Below are positions 15,897 to 22,812 of a stretch of 25,723 nucleotides of DNA, one piece after another. The position numbers and the translations under genes are program-made. Each line of letters starts with the position of its first letter. Position 1 is the stretch's first letter. Under the pieces are notes generated by a model that was given only the letters and a program-made list of their open reading frames with translations, was not told where the DNA came from and did not search any database. Source of the stretch: DATAFF01 sp036257595 (lineage in GTDB: Bacteria > Pseudomonadota > Alphaproteobacteria > Rhizobiales > Aestuariivirgaceae); assembly GCA_036257595.1 (NCBI GenBank), contig DATAFF010000082.1, positions 1-25,723 on the forward strand. Direction: 5' to 3'.

Positions 15897-16610
15897 ATGA
15901 GCCAACCTTTCGATCCCTTGAACCTTCTGATTCTCGGCATAGCGGTCGTCCTGCTGTTCAAATTGCGCAGCGTACTCGGCACCCGCACCGGCAATGAGCG
16001 CCGCTACGACCCGCTTCAGCGCGACCAGCAGCAGACCGAGCTCCGGCGCGAGGACAATGTCATCCATATGCCCGGCCGCGAGCCGGCGCGCAGCGACGGC
16101 GACGCCCCGGCCGAGGAGGGTGCCCCGATCTGGCAAGGCTATGCCGAGCCGGGGTCTCCGGCCGCCGCCGGATTGGAGAAAATCGCCGGCGCCGATCCGA
16201 GCTTCTCGCCGCGATCCTTCCTTGAAGGTGCCCGCATCGCTTACGAGATGATCGTCTCGGCCTTTGCCGAGGGCGATAAGAAGGCGCTGAAGCCGTTGCT
16301 GTCGCGCGAAGTCTATGACGGCTTCTCCGCCGCCATCGACACCCGCCAGAAAAACAGTGAGACCTTGGAGAGCAAATTCGTCGGCATCGACAATTCGCAG
16401 ATCGTCGGCGCCGAGCTTTCCGGCAAGAAGGCGAGCGTCACCGTCCGCTTCATCGCCGATCTCATCTCGGCCACCCGCAGCCGGACCGGCGAGGTCATCG
16501 ACGGCGACGCCACCCGGGTCCGCCAGATCACCGATGTCTGGACCTTCGAGCGCGACATCTCATCGCGTGACCCCAATTGGCGGCTGATCTCCACCGAGGG
16601 CGTCGTTTGA
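15897..16610 (+). CDS. timA: Tim44-like domain protein (TimA)
   Basis: A 237-aa protein with one N-terminal membrane helix (about residues 9-22, LLILGIAVVLLFKL), a charged, proline-rich linker, and a C-terminal Tim44-like domain (about 95-237) with FLEGARIAYEMIVSAFAEGD, LLSREVYDGF and a final WTFERDISSRDPNWRLIST. Alphaproteobacterial TimA is a bacterial relative of mitochondrial import motor protein Tim44 and is thought to be membrane-anchored with the domain on one face. Its exact role in bacteria is not settled. The position before mltA and an smr gene, across from secB, is usual for the class. Many relatives have an fxsA-like gene between secB and timA; none is visible here. The 3' end overlaps mltA. 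Family secure. Confidence 0.9.
   Translation: MSQPFDPLNLLILGIAVVLLFKLRSVLGTRTGNERRYDPLQRDQQQTELRREDNVIHMPGREPARSDGDAPAEEGAPIWQGYAEPGSPAAAGLEKIAGADPSFSPRSFLEGARIAYEMIVSAFAEGDKKALKPLLSREVYDGFSAAIDTRQKNSETLESKFVGIDNSQIVGAELSGKKASVTVRFIADLISATRSRTGEVIDGDATRVRQITDVWTFERDISSRDPNWRLISTEGVV
16596..16600 (+). promoter_or_regulatory. Ribosome-binding site that sets the mltA TTG start
   Basis: GAGGG ends six bases before TTG at 16607. This spacing, plus the signal peptide that begins there, selects TTG at 16607 over TTG at 16577. Confidence 0.62.
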
Positions 16611-17800
16611 CGCCTGCCGGCGCTCTGCGGCGCTGCCTGCTTGTTCCGCTGATCATTGCCATGACAACGCCGCCGTCATCCGCTGCGCCCGAGGTTCGAC
16701 TGACGCCGCTCGCCTTTGCCGCAATCGCCGGCTGGAGCACCCATGAAGCAGCCGGCGCGGCCGATGCGCTGCGTCGTTCCTGCCGCGAAATGATGACCGA
16801 GGGACGAGGTTTTGTGCGCGCGCCGCGCTACGCCGGTCGCCGCGCCGACTGGTCGAGCGCCTGCAACGCCGTCATCGACCTTCCCGCCAGCATCGATGAC
16901 GCCGCCATGCGCCGCCTCCTCGAGTCCCATTATGTGCCTTTCCGGGTCGAGGATCCGACGCGCCCGCAAGGCCTGTTCACCGGCTATTACGAGGCGACCG
17001 CCCGCGGCAGTCGCCGCCGCCACGGTCCTTATCGGATCCCGATCTACCGCAAGCCCGATGATCTCGTTGCGCTCGATGCCGCCGCCGAGTCCCGGCTCGG
17101 CACCCGCTATGGACGCTATGTCGCGGGTCATGCCCATCGCTATTTCAGCCGCGCCGAGATCGAGGCGGGGGTGCTGGCCGACCGCGGCTTGGAGCTGCTC
17201 TGGGTCGATTCGCTCGTCGATGCCTTCTTCATCCACGTCCAGGGCTCGGGACGGGTCTCGATGGACGACGGCAGCACCGTCCGTCTGGCCTTTGCGGCCA
17301 AGAGCGGGCGGCCCTACACCGCCATCGGCGCGGTGCTCCATCAGCGGGGCGCCCTGACCCGCGACAATCTGTCTATGCAGTCCCTGCGCGACTGGCTCGC
17401 CCGCCACCCCGCGGACGCGCCGGAGGTGTTGCGGCAGAATGAGTCCTTCATCTTCTTTCGCGAGGTCGAGCTCGCCGATCCGGCGCTCGGACCGCCCGGC
17501 GCCCAGCAGGTCCAGCTGACGCCGCACCGCTCCCTCGCGGTCGACCGCGCCTGGTGGGCCCTCGGCACCCCCGTCTGGCTCGACAGCGCCGTCATCATGC
17601 CCGGCCGGCCCGACCGTCCCTTTCGCATGTTGATGGTCGCCCAGGATACCGGCTCGGCCATCCTTGGCGCGGCCCGCGGCGATGTCTTCTTCGGCGCCGG
17701 CGACGAGGCGGCAATCCTTGCCGGTTACCTGAAAAGCCCTGGCCGGATGATTGTTCTGCTGCCGAAACAATTGGCCGGGCGCTTGCGCCAGGCACCGTGA
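16607..17800 (+). CDS. mltA: Membrane-bound or periplasmic lytic murein transglycosylase A (MltA-like)
   Basis: MltA cleaves the glycan strands of peptidoglycan to 1,6-anhydromuropeptides. The chosen start is TTG at 16607, within a four-base TTGA overlap with the timA stop and preceded by GAGGG; the alternative TTG at 16577 would put ten extra residues before the signal peptide. From 16607 the protein (397 aa) opens with a typical Sec signal: Arg-rich start, hydrophobic LLVPLIIAM and an SSAAP cleavage region. There is no lipobox cysteine, unlike the E. coli lipoprotein. The MltA domain shows GLFTGYYEA, HGPYRIPIY and LLWVDSLVDAFFIHVQGSGR; a C-terminal 3D domain has AQDTGSAILGAARGD and FFGAGDEA with its aspartates. 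It is followed within five bases by the smr gene. Family secure, start fairly secure. Confidence 0.92.
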   Translation: MTPAGALRRCLLVPLIIAMTTPPSSAAPEVRLTPLAFAAIAGWSTHEAAGAADALRRSCREMMTEGRGFVRAPRYAGRRADWSSACNAVIDLPASIDDAAMRRLLESHYVPFRVEDPTRPQGLFTGYYEATARGSRRRHGPYRIPIYRKPDDLVALDAAAESRLGTRYGRYVAGHAHRYFSRAEIEAGVLADRGLELLWVDSLVDAFFIHVQGSGRVSMDDGSTVRLAFAAKSGRPYTAIGAVLHQRGALTRDNLSMQSLRDWLARHPADAPEVLRQNESFIFFREVELADPALGPPGAQQVQLTPHRSLAVDRAWWALGTPVWLDSAVIMPGRPDRPFRMLMVAQDTGSAILGAARGDVFFGAGDEAAILAGYLKSPGRMIVLLPKQLAGRLRQAP

Positions 17801-17804
17801 CGCC

Positions 17805-18347
17805 ATGCGCCGCAAGGATCGCGAATTGTGGGATACCGTCCGTGCCACCGTGACGCCTCTGCGGGACCAGCCACCCGTTCCGGCCACCCCGCATCCCGCG
17901 ACTGTGGCGCCGCCGCCGGCACCGCGTCCGCCGAAGCCACTTCAACCCGCGCCGGTGCGCGCCGAAGCCTTGCCGGGCAACAGCCTCGACCGGCGAACCC
18001 GGCAGCGTCTGCTGCGCGGCAAGGCCGAGATCGAGGACCGGCTCGATCTCCATGGCGACAGCGTCGAGGTCGCCTATATGCGGCTGCGCGGTTTCCTCAA
18101 TGCCTCGCGGACCCGGGGCTTGCGCCTGGTGCTGGTGATCACCGGCAAGGGCAGCGGCGACTATGTTCGCCACACCTTGCATGGGGAGAGCCATTGGAAC
18201 GCTCCCGAACGCGACGGCCGCCTGCGCCGCCTGCTGCCGCAATGGCTCGCTGAGCCGGAGCTGCTTGCCATGGTGGTCGCTTTCCAGCCCGCCCATCCAC
18301 GGCATGGCGGAGGTGGGGCGTGGTATTTGCGACTGCGTAAGAAGTGA
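17805..18347 (+). CDS. Smr-domain protein
   Basis: A 180-aa protein with a disordered Pro/Ala-rich N-terminal half and a C-terminal Smr domain (about 78-180): the LDLHGDSVEVAYMRL motif, then VLVITGKGSG and a WLAEPEL segment, ending in GAWYLRLRK. Smr domains bind or nick nucleic acid. Small stand-alone Smr proteins have been linked to ribosome rescue and nuclease activity in other bacteria, but which applies here cannot be told. The ATG at 17805 is four bases past the mltA stop and in the usual place. The stop codon touches the GAATAGC repeat. It converges on hslU. Family secure, function open. Confidence 0.9.
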   Translation: MRRKDRELWDTVRATVTPLRDQPPVPATPHPATVAPPPAPRPPKPLQPAPVRAEALPGNSLDRRTRQRLLRGKAEIEDRLDLHGDSVEVAYMRLRGFLNASRTRGLRLVLVITGKGSGDYVRHTLHGESHWNAPERDGRLRRLLPQWLAEPELLAMVVAFQPAHPRHGGGGAWYLRLRKK

Positions 18348-18412
18348 ATAGCGAATAGCGAATAGTTGGTTCTCAGCCTTTCTATTCGCTACTCACTATT
18401 CGCTATTCGCTA
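18344..18412. repeat. GAATAGC-repeat palindrome between smr and hslU, possible bidirectional terminator
   Basis: On the left are three heptamers of GAATAGC (18346-18365). On the right, CTATTCGCTATTCGC is repeated in reverse complement, with a further CTATTCGCTA copy at 18382-18391. The outer arms 18349-18365 and 18396-18412 are perfectly complementary over 17 bases around a 30-base loop, and a smaller internal stem is also possible. The structure fills the whole smr/hslU gap and includes both stop codons (TGA at 18345, and the hslU TAG on the minus strand at 18410-18412). No U-tract is visible, so a Rho-independent terminator is not certain. The look is that of a dispersed small repeat. Confidence 0.75.
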
Positions 18413-19714
18413 CAGGATGAATTTCGACAAATCCGTATTCCGCGCCAGCTCGCCGAGATGCGCCTCGACGAACGCCCGGTCGATCACCACCCGCTGGCCC
18501 GAGCGATCGGTGGCGGTGAAGCTGACTTCGTCGAGCACCCGCTCCATCACCGTCTGGAGCCGTCTTGCCCCGATATTCTCGATGCTCTGATTGAGCTCGG
18601 CGGCGATCCGGGCAATCGTGTCGATCCCGTCATCGGTAAATTCGAGCGTCACCCCCTCGGTCTGCATGAGCGCCGTATATTGCCGCACCAGATTGGCCTC
18701 GGGCTCGGTCAGGATCCGCCGGAAATCGTCCATGGTCAGCGCCTTGAGCTCGACCCGGATCGGCAGCCGGCCCTGCAGCTCCGGCAAGAGGTCCGAGGGC
18801 TTGGCGATGTGGAACGCGCCCGAGGCGATGAACAGGATATGGTCAGTGCGGACCGGGCCATGCTTGGTGCTGACCGTCGTTCCCTCGATCAGCGGCAGGA
18901 GATCGCGCTGCACCCCTTCGCGGCTGACATCGGCGCCGTGCCGCTCCGAGCGTGCGCTGATCTTGTCGATCTCGTCGATGAACACGATGCCGCTGTTCTC
19001 CACCATCTCGATCGCTTCATGCACGATCAGATCATTGTCGAGCAGCTTGTCGCTCTCCTCCTGCAGCAGCACCTCGTGGCTCGCCTTGACCGACATGCGC
19101 CGGGTCTTGGTGCGCTGGCCGAAGGTCTTGCTCAGCATGTCGGTGATATTGATCATGCCGACCGACCCGCCCGGCAGCCCCGGAATGTCGAAAGCCGGAA
19201 TGCCGCCGGTATCGGCAACCTGGACCTCGATCTCCTTGTCGTCGAGCTCGCCCGACCGGAGCTTGCGCTGGAACGCATCGCGGGTGGCGGCCGAAGCCTG
19301 CGATCCGACCAGCGCATCGAGCACCCGCCGCTCGGCATTGAGATGCGCCTCCGCCTCGACATCCTTGCGGCGCGCGGTCCGCACATTGGCGATGCCGGCC
19401 TCCAGCAGATCGCGTATCATCTGCTCGACATCGCGCCCGACATAGCCGACCTCGGTGAACTTGGTCGCCTCGACCTTGATGAAGGGTGCATTCGCCAGCC
19501 GCGCCAGCCGCCGGGCAATCTCGGTCTTGCCGACGCCGGTCGGCCCGATCATCAGGATGTTCTTCGGCATCACCTCTTCGCGCAATGCCGGCTCGAGCTG
19601 CTTGCGCCGCCACCGGTTCCGCAGCGCAATGGCCACGGCGCGCTTTGCCTCGCCCTGGCCGACGATGTGGCGATCGAGCTCCGAGACGATTTCGCGCGGT
19701 GTGAAGTCGGTCAT
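18410..19714 (-). CDS. hslU: ATP-dependent protease ATPase subunit HslU
   Basis: HslU is the hexameric AAA+ unfoldase that feeds proteins to the HslV peptidase. The start ATG at 19714 overlaps the hslV stop by four bases and gives 434 aa, the family length; an in-frame extension upstream lies inside hslV and is not conserved. Motifs are DRHIVGQ (14-20), Walker A GPTGVGKT (57-64), the pore loop GYVGRDVE (90-97), Walker B IVFIDEIDK, and a C-terminus ending in ARNTDLSKFIL, matching the tail that inserts into HslV. It is co-oriented with and coupled to hslV. The stop lies in the palindrome shared with smr. Secure. Confidence 0.97.
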   Translation of the reverse strand: MTDFTPREIVSELDRHIVGQGEAKRAVAIALRNRWRRKQLEPALREEVMPKNILMIGPTGVGKTEIARRLARLANAPFIKVEATKFTEVGYVGRDVEQMIRDLLEAGIANVRTARRKDVEAEAHLNAERRVLDALVGSQASAATRDAFQRKLRSGELDDKEIEVQVADTGGIPAFDIPGLPGGSVGMINITDMLSKTFGQRTKTRRMSVKASHEVLLQEESDKLLDNDLIVHEAIEMVENSGIVFIDEIDKISARSERHGADVSREGVQRDLLPLIEGTTVSTKHGPVRTDHILFIASGAFHIAKPSDLLPELQGRLPIRVELKALTMDDFRRILTEPEANLVRQYTALMQTEGVTLEFTDDGIDTIARIAAELNQSIENIGARRLQTVMERVLDEVSFTATDRSGQRVVIDRAFVEAHLGELARNTDLSKFIL

Positions 19715-20277
19715 TCTGATTGTCCGGTTGCCAGGCTTTCGACCACCAGATTGGCATTGGTGAAGACACAGATCTCGGCAGCGATCGCCATCGCCTTGCG
19801 GGCAATCGTCTCGGCATCGAGCGCACCGTCGGCAAGCGCCCGCGCGGCGGCCAGCGCATAATTGCCGCCTGAGCCGATCGCCACGATGCCGCGCTCCGGC
19901 TCGAGCACGTCGCCGGTGCCGGTGAGCACCAGGCTGACCTGCCGGTCGACCACGATCATCATCGCCTCGAGCCGCCGCAGATAGCGATCGGTGCGCCAGT
20001 CTTTGGCAAGCTCGACACACGCCCGGGTGAGCTGCATCGGGTGCTGCTCGAGCTTGCCCTCCAGCCGCTCGAACAGGGTCAGCGCATCGGCGGTGGCTCC
20101 GGCAAAACCGGCTATGACCTGGCCGCCGGCCAGCGGCCTGACCTTCCGGGCATTGGCCTTGACGATCGTATTTCCGACACTGACCTGGCCATCGCCAGCC
20201 ACCACCACCCGGTCCCCCTTGCGGACGGAAAGGATCGTGGTCCCATGCCAGGACGGTGCTGCCGCGCTCGAAGTCAT
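19711..20277 (-). CDS. hslV: ATP-dependent protease peptidase subunit HslV
   Basis: HslV is the proteasome-like threonine peptidase of the HslUV complex. ATG at 20277 has GGAGG five bases upstream; a TTG one codon earlier is less likely. The 188-aa protein begins with a 12-residue propeptide and then HGTTILSVRKGDRVVVAGDG, so the nucleophile is the first threonine of that pair, Thr13. Later blocks are VKANARKVRPL, FAGATADALTLFE, WRTDRYLRRLEAMM and the GSGGNYALAAARAL motif. It is the first gene of the hslVU pair and is divergent from hisB over 134 bases. Secure. Confidence 0.97.
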   Translation of the reverse strand: MTSSAAAPSWHGTTILSVRKGDRVVVAGDGQVSVGNTIVKANARKVRPLAGGQVIAGFAGATADALTLFERLEGKLEQHPMQLTRACVELAKDWRTDRYLRRLEAMMIVVDRQVSLVLTGTGDVLEPERGIVAIGSGGNYALAAARALADGALDAETIARKAMAIAAEICVFTNANLVVESLATGQSE

Positions 20278-20282
20278 CAATG

Positions 20283-20287
20283 CCTCC
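20283..20287 (-). promoter_or_regulatory. Ribosome-binding site for hslV
   Basis: GGAGG on the minus strand, five bases upstream of ATG at 20277. Confidence 0.7.
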
Positions 20288-20293
20288 GCCGGG

Positions 20294-20325
20294 TGGATTT
20301 AGGCGTCCAGAGCTTTAAGAGCAAG
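20294..20325 (-). promoter_or_regulatory. Possible heat-shock (RpoH-type) promoter of hslVU
   Basis: On the minus strand, CTTGCT (20325-20320) is followed after 16 bases by CCTAAATCCA (20303-20294). This resembles the alphaproteobacterial RpoH consensus CTTGAA-N16/17-CYTATNTNNG with several mismatches. HslVU is heat-inducible in many bacteria, which is why I looked. A start point implied by this box would leave only about ten bases of leader, so the call is weak. Confidence 0.3.
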
Positions 20326-20395
20326 TCAGGGCTCGTAAGGGGAGGAGTGGCCACTGCCCCGGCCGCCTGCTAAAAGGGCGCCCGGATTGCCCGAT

Positions 20396-20400
20396 GGAGG
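20396..20400 (+). promoter_or_regulatory. Ribosome-binding site that favours the internal hisB start
   Basis: GGAGG lies 11 bases before ATG at 20412 and is itself inside the frame that starts at 20394. No site precedes the 20394 ATG. Confidence 0.5.
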
Positions 20401-20411
20401 CACAGATTAAC

Positions 20412-21005
20412 ATGCGCAACGGCCGGGTCGAGCGGCGCACCAAGGAGACCGAGATCACCGTCGAGCTGTCGCTCGACGGCAGCGGCATTCACGATATTTC
20501 AACCGGGATCGGCTTTTTCGACCATATGCTCGAGCAGCTGGCCCGCCATTCCCTGATCGATATCGCCTTGAAGGCCAAGGGCGACCTCCATATCGACATG
20601 CACCACACCGTGGAGGACAGCGGCATCGCCCTCGGCCAGGCCCTGTCGGCCGCCCTCGGCGACCGCGTCGGCATCTTCCGTTATGGCGAATGCCACCTGC
20701 CGATGGATGAGGCCTTGACCCGCTGCGCCCTCGACCTGTCCGGGCGCGGCTACCTTGTGTGGAAGGTCGCCTTCTCGCGGCCGCTGATCGGCGAAATGGA
20801 AACCGAGCTCTTTCGCGAGTTCTTCCAGGCGCTGGCGATCAACAGCGGCATGACGCTCCACATCGAGACTCTTTATGGTGCCAACAACCACCATATTGCG
20901 GAAACCTGTTTCAAGGCGCTGGCACGGGCGCTCCGCATGGCCGTCGAGATCGATCCGCGACGGCCCTCCGCCATCCCCTCCACCAAGGGCACTCTGACAG
21001 GATAG
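20412..21005 (+). CDS. hisB: Imidazoleglycerol-phosphate dehydratase HisB
   Basis: HisB dehydrates imidazole glycerol phosphate to imidazole acetol phosphate. The 197-aa protein is the stand-alone dehydratase, with no histidinol-phosphatase domain. It has RRTKETEITVELSLDG at the start, GIGFFDHMLEQLARHS, the metal-binding HHTVEDSGIALGQAL and, near the end, NNHHIAETCFKALARALR. I favour ATG at 20412 because GGAGG precedes it and other family members begin at this point; ATG at 20394 would add six residues. It opens the histidine operon and is divergent from hslV. A DUF2628 gene follows after three bases. Secure. Confidence 0.96.
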   Translation: MRNGRVERRTKETEITVELSLDGSGIHDISTGIGFFDHMLEQLARHSLIDIALKAKGDLHIDMHHTVEDSGIALGQALSAALGDRVGIFRYGECHLPMDEALTRCALDLSGRGYLVWKVAFSRPLIGEMETELFREFFQALAINSGMTLHIETLYGANNHHIAETCFKALARALRMAVEIDPRRPSAIPSTKGTLTG

Positions 21006-21008
21006 GCC

Positions 21009-21422
21009 ATGGGTCTGCGCTTCTATTCGGTTCATGCCGAGCCATGGAATCCGGCAACCACGCCGCAGGGCGCCGATCGCACCGTCATGGTGAAGGAAGG
21101 ATTCTCCTGGCCGGCTTTCCTGATCTCGCTGCCCTGGCTGATCTGGCATCGCATGTGGATCGTGCTCGTGCTTTATCTCGCGCTGGCGATCGGACTTGCC
21201 GCTCTGTCGGAATTCGGTCAGGTGCCCGATCAGGCGATGGCCATCGCCTCCCTGGTCATCGCGCTTGTCCTCGGCCTCGAAGGCAACAGCCTGCGTCGCT
21301 GGACCCTGGCCCGCCGCGGCTATGAGGAGATCGGCGAGGTGGCCGCCGAGACGCCGCAGGCCGCCGAGATGCGGTTCTTCGAAAGGCGCGGGCACCGTAC
21401 CGCCGATGGTGCGGCTCCATGA
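21009..21422 (+). CDS. DUF2628-family membrane protein of the his operon
   Basis: A 137-aa protein of unknown function. A short N-terminal segment with VMVKEGFSWPAFLISLPWLIW, then two or three hydrophobic stretches (about 30-66 and 73-92), then a soluble tail with LRRWTLARRGYEEIG fit the DUF2628 pattern. Genes of this family often sit between hisB and hisH in alphaproteobacteria, although no histidine-related role has been shown. The ATG follows the hisB stop by three bases, and its stop overlaps hisH by four bases. The fold and position are clear, the function is not. Confidence 0.8.
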   Translation: MGLRFYSVHAEPWNPATTPQGADRTVMVKEGFSWPAFLISLPWLIWHRMWIVLVLYLALAIGLAALSEFGQVPDQAMAIASLVIALVLGLEGNSLRRWTLARRGYEEIGEVAAETPQAAEMRFFERRGHRTADGAAP

Positions 21423-22069
21423 CCGTCGCCATTGTCGACTATGGTTCGGGCAATCTCCGCTCGGCATCGAAGGCGCTCGAGCGCGCTGCCATTTTGTCCG
21501 ACGCCCGCCCCGACATTGTCGTCACCGCCGACCCTGACGCGGTGCGCAGGGCCGAGCGGATCGTGCTCCCCGGTGTCGGTGCCTTTCGCGACTGCCGCGA
21601 CGGGATCGCGGCGATCCCCGGCATGATGGAGACGCTCGAGAGCGCGGTCCGCCGCGACGGCAGGCCTTTTCTCGGCATTTGCGTCGGCATGCAGCTGATG
21701 GCGAGGAGCGGCCATGAGCACGAGGTGACCCCGGGTTTCGACTGGATTGCCGGCGAGGTGCGCCGCCTTGCGCCCTCGGATCCCAATCTGAAGATCCCCC
21801 ATATCGGCTGGAACGCGCTGGCGGGGCAGGGGAACCACCCGCTGCTCGACGGGCTCGACATCGCCGGCGGCAACCAGCACGCCTATTTCGTCCATTCCTA
21901 CTGCCTCGTTCCCGACGATCCCGGCGCCGCCCTCCTCACCACCGACTATGGCGGCGCGGTCACCGCCATGGTGGCGCGCGACAATCTCGCCGGGACCCAG
22001 TTCCACCCCGAGAAGAGCCAGGCCTTCGGGCTCAGGCTGCTCGCCAACTTTCTCGGCTGGCGGCCATGA
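21419..22069 (+). CDS. hisH: Imidazole glycerol phosphate synthase glutaminase subunit HisH
   Basis: HisH hydrolyses glutamine and passes ammonia to HisF. The class I amidotransferase triad is present: Cys88 in GICVGMQL, and His196 and Glu198 in the QFHPEKS segment. The N-terminus MTVAIVDYGSGNL and the LPGVGAFRDC loop are characteristic, as is HIGWN. Length 216 aa is normal. ATG overlaps the preceding gene through ATGA, and the stop overlaps hisA the same way. It must pair with the HisF half of the fused protein downstream. Secure. Confidence 0.97.
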   Translation: MTVAIVDYGSGNLRSASKALERAAILSDARPDIVVTADPDAVRRAERIVLPGVGAFRDCRDGIAAIPGMMETLESAVRRDGRPFLGICVGMQLMARSGHEHEVTPGFDWIAGEVRRLAPSDPNLKIPHIGWNALAGQGNHPLLDGLDIAGGNQHAYFVHSYCLVPDDPGAALLTTDYGGAVTAMVARDNLAGTQFHPEKSQAFGLRLLANFLGWRP

Positions 22070-22812
22070 TCCTGTTCCCCGCCATAGACCTCAAGGACGG
22101 GCGCTGCGTCCGTCTGCGGCGCGGCGAGATGGCGGCTGCCACCGTCTATCCCCAGACTCCGCAAGCCCAGGCCAAGGCCTTCGCCGACCAGGGCTTCGCC
22201 TGGCTCCATGTCGTCGATCTCGATGGCGCCGTCGCGGGCCGGCCGGTCAACCGAGAAGCCGTCGCCGCCATCCTGTCGGCGGTCACCATCCCGGTCCAGC
22301 TCGGCGGCGGTATCCGCGACTTCGCCACCCTTGCCAGCTGGCTCGATGCCGGCGTGTCTCGGGTCATTCTCGGCACGGCTGCCTCGCGTGATCCCGATCT
22401 CGTGCGCCAGGCCTGCCAGGCCTTCCCCGGTCGTGTTGCTGTCGGCATCGATGTGCGCAACGGTGCGGTCGCGGTCGAGGGCTGGGCCCGCGCGCTGCCG
22501 CTCTCGGCCGTCGAGCTGGCGAAACGCCAGGCCGATCTCGGTGTTGCCGCCATCATCCATACCGACATTGCCCGCGACGGCGTCCTCAAGGGCCTCAACC
22601 TCGAGGCGACGCTCGAGATCGCCCGCTCGACGTCGGTGCCGGTGATCGCCAGCGGCGGCCTCGCCTCGCTCGCCGACATCGAGCGGCTCAGCCACCCGGA
22701 CTGCGCCATCCTCGAAGGCGCCATCTGCGGTCGTGCCCTTTATGAAGGTCTGATCGACCCTCGCGCCGCGCTCGCCATTCTGCGCTCCGCCGGGAGGCGC
22801 GCCAATGCTTAA
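22066..22812 (+). CDS. hisA: Phosphoribosylformimino-5-aminoimidazole carboxamide ribotide isomerase HisA
   Basis: HisA isomerises ProFAR to PRFAR through an Amadori rearrangement. The 248-aa (beta/alpha)8 barrel has catalytic Asp8 in PAIDLKDG and Asp129 in VGIDVRNG, plus the phosphate-binding GGGIRD and SGGLAS loops. TDIARDG is also present. It shares ATGA overlaps on the upstream side and overlaps the fused hisF-hisE by eight bases. Secure. Confidence 0.97.
   Translation: MILFPAIDLKDGRCVRLRRGEMAAATVYPQTPQAQAKAFADQGFAWLHVVDLDGAVAGRPVNREAVAAILSAVTIPVQLGGGIRDFATLASWLDAGVSRVILGTAASRDPDLVRQACQAFPGRVAVGIDVRNGAVAVEGWARALPLSAVELAKRQADLGVAAIIHTDIARDGVLKGLNLEATLEIARSTSVPVIASGGLASLADIERLSHPDCAILEGAICGRALYEGLIDPRAALAILRSAGRRANA

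Noticed and set aside
15809..15997. Short plus-strand frame starting 88 bases before timA
   Set aside because: It runs into timA in another frame, has no ribosome-binding site worth noting and no similarity that I recognise.
18458..19861. 467-codon open frame on the plus strand opposite hslU and hslV
   Set aside because: It mirrors conserved HslU/HslV codons; open antisense frames are expected in GC-rich genes and its translation has no recognisable domain.
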